DNA of 64,000 nucleotides from Thermoleophilia bacterium (GTDB lineage: Bacteria > Actinomycetota > Thermoleophilia > Gaiellales > Gaiellaceae): contig JAICPI010000002.1 of the NCBI GenBank assembly GCA_025929895.1, forward strand, positions 1-64,000. The letters run 5' to 3'. Shown in pieces: positions 60,053 through 64,000 of this stretch. A model generated the notes under the pieces. It was not told where the DNA came from. It worked only from the letters and a program-made list of their open reading frames with translations, and searched no databases. Position numbers and translations under genes: made by a program. Numbering within the stretch: the stretch's first letter is position 1; every line of letters starts with the position of its first letter.

Positions 60053-60523
60053 ATGGCGGAGCGGCCTCCGTACGAGGCGTACGCGGGAATCGTGGCGACG
60101 TTCGGCGGTCTGCTGGCAGCCGCGGGCGCGGCCGGCCGCGTCCTCGACCGTGACCCCGCCTGCCAGACGGCGCTCGACTACCTCGTCCTGTCAGCCGCGA
60201 CGTTCAAGGCCGCTCGGACGCTCTCGCGCGACGAGGTGACGAGCTTCCTCCGGGAGCCGTTCGTCAAGGGCGTCGCCCACACCGGCGACGACGAGGAGCC
60301 GGTCGAGAGCGGCGATCTCGACCAGGCGATCGGCGAGCTCGTGACATGCACCCGCTGTGTCGGCACGTGGGCGGCGGCAGCCCTCGCGGCAACGCAGATC
60401 CTGGCTCCGCGGTTCGGGCGTCTGCTCACGTGGTCGCTCGCAGCCGCGGCGGCGAACGACTTTCTCCAGACGAGCTTCGTCGCCCTGAACGAGAAGAGCG
60501 AGCAGCTCGCCGGGAGAAACTAG
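60053..60523 (+). CDS. DUF1360 family protein
   Basis: A 156-residue protein with the DUF1360 pattern: a hydrophobic first helix (YAGIVATFGGLLAAAGAAG), TARTLSRDEVTSFLREPFVK in the middle, and the conserved CTRCVGTWAAAALAA that begins the C-terminal membrane helices. Function is unknown; in Bacillus a relative is a spore-coat/inner-membrane protein. Its TAG shares the four bases CTAG with the stop of the convergent exporter gene. Confidence 0.78.
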   Translation: MAERPPYEAYAGIVATFGGLLAAAGAAGRVLDRDPACQTALDYLVLSAATFKAARTLSRDEVTSFLREPFVKGVAHTGDDEEPVESGDLDQAIGELVTCTRCVGTWAAAALAATQILAPRFGRLLTWSLAAAAANDFLQTSFVALNEKSEQLAGRN

Positions 60524-61740
60524 ACCGCCACCGCGGCGACCCGCCGCTCGCGCAGTCCCGCCGCGACGAAGGCGATCCCGCACAGGGTGTTGAGCGCGAG
60601 CACGGCGCCCACCGCCACCTCGAGTCCGAAGACGTTGAGGAGCGGCCCGACCGAGAGCGCGCCGATGGGCGCGAGGACGAGCGCGACGGTGACGGCAGCC
60701 GCGTGGACGCTGGGACGCAGCACCGGAGGCGTGCGCATCGTCCGGATCGTGATCACGGTGGAGTTGAGCATCGGCGAGAAGACGCCGGTCACGATCGCGG
60801 CGCCCGCGACGGCGGTCCACGGCAGGTCGGGCAGCAGGATCCAGAGCACCGCCGTCTGCCCGGCGGCGGCGGACGAGGCGAGCAGGATCCGGTCGAGTCG
60901 CGCGATCACGCCGAACGACGCCAGGCTGCCGACGATCGCGCCGACGCCGAAGCCGCCGAAGATCCAGCCGAGGATCTCGGGGCGGTCCCCGTAGCGCTCG
61001 AGCACGAGCACGGGGAACATCACGCCGAACGCGCTCCAGACGACGTTGAGGCCTGTGATCGAGAGCATCCAGACACGGAGCAGGTCGTCGCGAAAGAGGA
61101 AGCGCACGCCGGCGACGACACCGGTGACGTCGTCTTCCGCGACCTCCGCATGGTGCCTCGGCCGGACCCAGGCGCCGAGGAGGAGTGCCGACAGGGCATA
61201 GCTGCCCGCGTCGATGAAGAGGACGTTCGTTTCGCCGACGACGCCGATCAGCACGCCGCCGATCGCCGGTCCGGCGATGCCCGCGACTGCCCACCCGACC
61301 TGGATCAGGGCCTGGACCTCCCCCACGCGGGCCTCGTCCTCGCCGACGAGCTCCGGGACGATCACGCGCTGCGCGGTCGCGTGCGGGACCATGAACGCGC
61401 CGACGCAGAAGACGAGCGCGACGAGCAGCGGGAACGACAGCGCGTCCAGGAGGTGCAACGTGGGGATCGCGCCCAGCAGCACGAAGCGCGCGGCGTCGCT
61501 GACGAGCATCGTCCGGCGCGCGCCGAGCCTCGACACGATCGCACCGCTCGCGAGCCCGAGGAAGGCGACGGGCGCCAGCTCGGCCGCGACGACGATCGAC
61601 GTCCGCACGGCCGAGCCCGTCGTCGTCAGGACGAACCACGGGAGGACGATGTAGGTCATCTGCGAGCCGGCGATCGAGATCGCCTCGCCCGTCACGAGCG
61701 CGCGGATGCCCCCGTCGCGGAGGATCTCGCGGCGGCTCAC
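60520..61740 (-). CDS. MFS efflux protein (third of three in tandem)
   Basis: A 406-residue transporter with 12 predicted helices. Motif A occurs as SRLGARRTMLVSDA (about 56-69) after the second helix, and helix 4-5 carry QRVIVPELVGEDEA, typical of MFS_3-type (enterobactin exporter/macrolide efflux-like) carriers. It is about as long as, and clearly homologous to, the two MFS genes upstream. The GTG overlaps the preceding stop. Substrate unknown. Confidence 0.88.
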   Translation of the reverse strand: MSRREILRDGGIRALVTGEAISIAGSQMTYIVLPWFVLTTTGSAVRTSIVVAAELAPVAFLGLASGAIVSRLGARRTMLVSDAARFVLLGAIPTLHLLDALSFPLLVALVFCVGAFMVPHATAQRVIVPELVGEDEARVGEVQALIQVGWAVAGIAGPAIGGVLIGVVGETNVLFIDAGSYALSALLLGAWVRPRHHAEVAEDDVTGVVAGVRFLFRDDLLRVWMLSITGLNVVWSAFGVMFPVLVLERYGDRPEILGWIFGGFGVGAIVGSLASFGVIARLDRILLASSAAAGQTAVLWILLPDLPWTAVAGAAIVTGVFSPMLNSTVITIRTMRTPPVLRPSVHAAAVTVALVLAPIGALSVGPLLNVFGLEVAVGAVLALNTLCGIAFVAAGLRERRVAAVAV

Positions 61741-62966
61741 GTCTCGAGCACGGGCTCTGCGCGGCCCGCGGCGCGGTGGCGGAGGCCGGCGGCGGTGAAC
61801 GCGAACGCCGCGACCGTCTGCACGGCGACCAGCGCGGCCACGACGGGCACGAAGCCGGACGTGTCGAGCGTGCGGCCGGCGGCGAGCAGCGCCACCGGTC
61901 CGAAGACGGCGGTGGCGACGATGATCATCGACATCGCCTTCGCGCGCACGGAGGCGGGCAGCCGCAGCGTGAAGATCGTCCAGATGGGCGCGTTGACGAT
62001 CCCGTTCGCGAAGCCGGACAGCCACATGAGGCCGACGAGAGCGGCGGCGGGCAGGTTGGCGAGGAGGAGCCAGAGCGGAAGGATCATCGCGAGCTCGCCG
62101 ATGCTCGCGACGAGCATCCGGTCGACCTTCGAGCTGATGCGGAACGTGATGAGGCTCCCGATCACGGCGCCGAGCCCCCAGCCGCCCCAGATCCACCCGA
62201 GCAGCTCCGGGCGCTCGCCGAACGACTCCAGCACGAGCACGGGCATCGCGGCGAAGAGGACGAGCCAGCCCACGTCGCCGACGACGATCGCGATCGACCA
62301 CGGCCGCAGCAGCGGGTCGCGGACGAGGAAGCGGAGCCCGGCGGTGAGGCCCTGCGAGTGCTCGTCGTGCTCGACCCGCCCGCCGCCGCGCACGAACAGC
62401 GCGACCAGCGCGAAGCCGACCGCGAACGTGACCGCGTCGATCAGGAGGACGTTCGCGGCGCCGACGACCGCGATCAAGCCGCCCGCGAGCGCGGGCCCGA
62501 GCACGATCGTGATGCGGCTCGACGCCTGGAGGAGCGCGTTCGCCTCGGTGAGCGTCTGCTCGTCCTCGGCGACCAGCTCGGGGAGGATGCTGTTCTTCGC
62601 CGCGAAGGACGGCGTCGCGACCGCGGAGATCGCCGCCACGAGCACGAGCAGCAGCGGGAACGACAGCGCGTCGAGCGCATGGAGCAGCGGCACGGCCGCG
62701 ACGAGCGGGACGCGCACGGCGTCGGCGACCAGCATCGTCCGGCGGGGGCCGAGCCGCGCCGCGAGGTCCCCGCTGAGAAAGCCGAAGAGGGCGAGCGAGG
62801 CGGATTCGACGGCGAGCACGACTGCCATCCGCGACGCCGATCCGGTCGTCGTGAGCACGAACCACGGCAGCGCAAGCCACGTCATCTGCGACCCGGTCAG
62901 AGAGACGACGTCGCGCGCGAGCAGCCCGAGCAGCGCGCGGTTGCGGAAGAGGTCGCGGCGGGTCAC
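61737..62966 (-). CDS. MFS efflux protein (second of three in tandem)
   Basis: A 409-residue, 12-helix transporter close to its downstream neighbour (shared LTTTGSA, ARLGPRRTMLVADA motif A, LLHALDALSFPLL). The two share long stretches of near identity in helices 1-3, so one arose from the other by tandem duplication. The GTG overlaps the upstream stop by 4 nt. As with the others, it most likely expels drugs, siderophores or small metabolites. Confidence 0.88.
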   Translation of the reverse strand: MTRRDLFRNRALLGLLARDVVSLTGSQMTWLALPWFVLTTTGSASRMAVVLAVESASLALFGFLSGDLAARLGPRRTMLVADAVRVPLVAAVPLLHALDALSFPLLLVLVAAISAVATPSFAAKNSILPELVAEDEQTLTEANALLQASSRITIVLGPALAGGLIAVVGAANVLLIDAVTFAVGFALVALFVRGGGRVEHDEHSQGLTAGLRFLVRDPLLRPWSIAIVVGDVGWLVLFAAMPVLVLESFGERPELLGWIWGGWGLGAVIGSLITFRISSKVDRMLVASIGELAMILPLWLLLANLPAAALVGLMWLSGFANGIVNAPIWTIFTLRLPASVRAKAMSMIIVATAVFGPVALLAAGRTLDTSGFVPVVAALVAVQTVAAFAFTAAGLRHRAAGRAEPVLET

Positions 62967-64000
62967 GCCCGCGCGGGCTCCGGCTCGGGGTCCATCTGCC
63001 GGAACGTCCGGTTGAGGACTCCGGCGGACGTGACGACGAGGTAGCAGACGCCGATCGCGGCCAGCGTCGCGCCGACGCCGATCCACTCGACGACGAGCCC
63101 GCCGAGGACGGCCCCGGCCGGGATCGCGAGGTAGGCACCGGCCGCGGTGGCGCCGAGCACCCGGCCCCGCATGTGGGCCGGGATCCGCTCGTACGCGACG
63201 GTCGCGAGCACAGGGTTGAGCGGCCCGGCCGCGAGCCCCCACGCCGCCATCAGGACGAGCGTCACCGGAAGCGACGGCATCAGCGCGAGCGCGAGGTACG
63301 GGAGCGCCGCGAGCAGGAACGAGAACACGAACGTCGGCCGGCGCCGCAGTCGGTGGCCGACGACCGAGTACGCCAGCGACCCGAGCAGCGCGGCACCCCC
63401 GAAGACGCCGAGCATCAGGCCAAGGTCGACGGCGCTGCCGAAGTTCTCGAGCGCGAAGACGGAGAAGACGACCATGAAGGGCGCGTCGAGGAAGTTCGTG
63501 ATGAGCACCATCAGCACCAGCATCCGCATCAGCGGATCGCGGGCGACGAAGCGGAGGCCGGCGAGGATCTCCGACAGGTGCTTCCCCGGCTCCTCGGTGT
63601 TCGCGTGCGCGGCGAGCGGCGGGACGAGCCGCGCGACGAGGAAGGCCGAGACCGCGAAGGTGGCGGCGTTCAGCCAGAGGACGTTCGTCGCCCCCAGCAC
63701 GCCGACGAGCACGCCGGCGAGTGGAGCGCCGACGAGCAGCGACCCGCGCTGGATCGCGCCGTTGATCCCGGTCGCGCGCTCGAGCCGGGCGCCGCTCAAC
63801 TCGACCAGATCGGGCAGCAGGGAACGCCGCGCGGTGGCGCCGGGCGCGTCGAAGAGCGCCCCGAGGAACACCAGCCCGAGCAACTGCCAGAGCTCGATGC
63901 CGACGGTCAGGTGGACGAGCGGGATCGCCGCGACGGTGACGCCGCTGAGGACGTCCGCGAACACACTCGTGCTCCGGAACCCCAGCCGGTCGACGATCGC
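62963..64000 (-). CDS. MFS efflux protein (first of three in tandem, 5' end outside window)
   Basis: At least 345 residues of a 12-helix MFS carrier; the frame is open to the window edge, where the sequence before residue VFADVLSG reads DRLGFRSTS, so the N-terminal helix and motif A lie outside. Recognisable segments include GATARRSLLPDLVELSG and the C-terminal RIPAHMRGRVLGATAAGAYL. It is more distant from the other two than they are from each other. Confidence 0.87.
   Translation of the reverse strand, partial: AIVDRLGFRSTSVFADVLSGVTVAAIPLVHLTVGIELWQLLGLVFLGALFDAPGATARRSLLPDLVELSGARLERATGINGAIQRGSLLVGAPLAGVLVGVLGATNVLWLNAATFAVSAFLVARLVPPLAAHANTEEPGKHLSEILAGLRFVARDPLMRMLVLMVLITNFLDAPFMVVFSVFALENFGSAVDLGLMLGVFGGAALLGSLAYSVVGHRLRRRPTFVFSFLLAALPYLALALMPSLPVTLVLMAAWGLAAGPLNPVLATVAYERIPAHMRGRVLGATAAGAYLAIPAGAVLGGLVVEWIGVGATLAAIGVCYLVVTSAGVLNRTFRQMDPEPEPARA

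Overview
The window is very G+C-rich, gene-dense bacterial chromosome with many GTG starts, long chains of genes overlapping by 1-4 nt, an actinobacterial-type LexA box and many apparently leaderless transcripts. This suggests a deep-branching high-GC Actinomycetota, most likely class Thermoleophilia (Gaiella/Solirubrobacter-like). The class is inferred from overall character; there is no rRNA to confirm it. I see no insertion sequence, prophage, CRISPR array or rRNA operon. Most of it is core genome with a few decayed gene fragments and some unusual accessory blocks.

Layout. 1-5.4 kb: a secreted collagen-like protein, a cupin, a tRNA-Val with its hairpin terminator, and a reverse-strand series pcrA - Eis C-terminal remnant - eis-like acetyltransferase - M23 peptidase. 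5.4-9.4 kb: two cupins, a GNAT remnant, and a tightly coupled triad of Fes-like esterase, EstD-like esterase and ATP-grasp enzyme, with no function I can name. 9.4-15.2 kb: a cobalamin riboswitch with a readable terminator/antiterminator driving btuF-btuC-btuD-cobU-cobT-cobS-cobC (corrinoid uptake plus nucleotide-loop assembly). 15.3-24.7 kb: a reverse operon of two APC permeases with C-terminal universal-stress domains, a 51-residue membrane peptide between them, two RCK (TrkA-type) proteins and a PQQ-type sugar dehydrogenase lipoprotein, divergent from a normal trkA-trkH potassium uptake pair. 24.7-27 kb: a palindrome-rich intergenic region and a K+-independent-type proton-pumping pyrophosphatase.

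27-41 kb: DUF1844 and carboxylate-amine ligase genes sharing a symmetric bidirectional promoter with a NadR-type kinase; a redox-flavoured operon gdh - glutaredoxin (no normal start codon) - rex - glycosyltransferase; the t6A operon udg - tsaE - tsaB - rimI - tsaD with a subtilase at its end; and the pantothenate genes DUF2520 - panC - panB followed by a membrane-anchored cytochrome c. 41-49.4 kb: Yip1-like protein, uvrA under a LexA box, PH-domain and AI-2E family membrane proteins, a metallophosphoesterase, two GlsB/YeaQ membrane proteins, and a secreted cytochrome c / copper monooxygenase fusion.

49.4-64 kb: a large LuxR-type ATPase regulator, a small DUF4242-like protein, a secreted calcium-repeat protein, a 997-residue secreted protein of unknown function, uvrB, a secreted protein of unknown function, a broken nitronate monooxygenase, a DUF1360 protein, and three tandem MFS exporters, the last running off the window.

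A recurring theme is the promoter form TAnnnT followed 6-9 nt later directly by ATG or GTG, found upstream of about a dozen genes. It both indicates leaderless mRNAs and fixes start codons.
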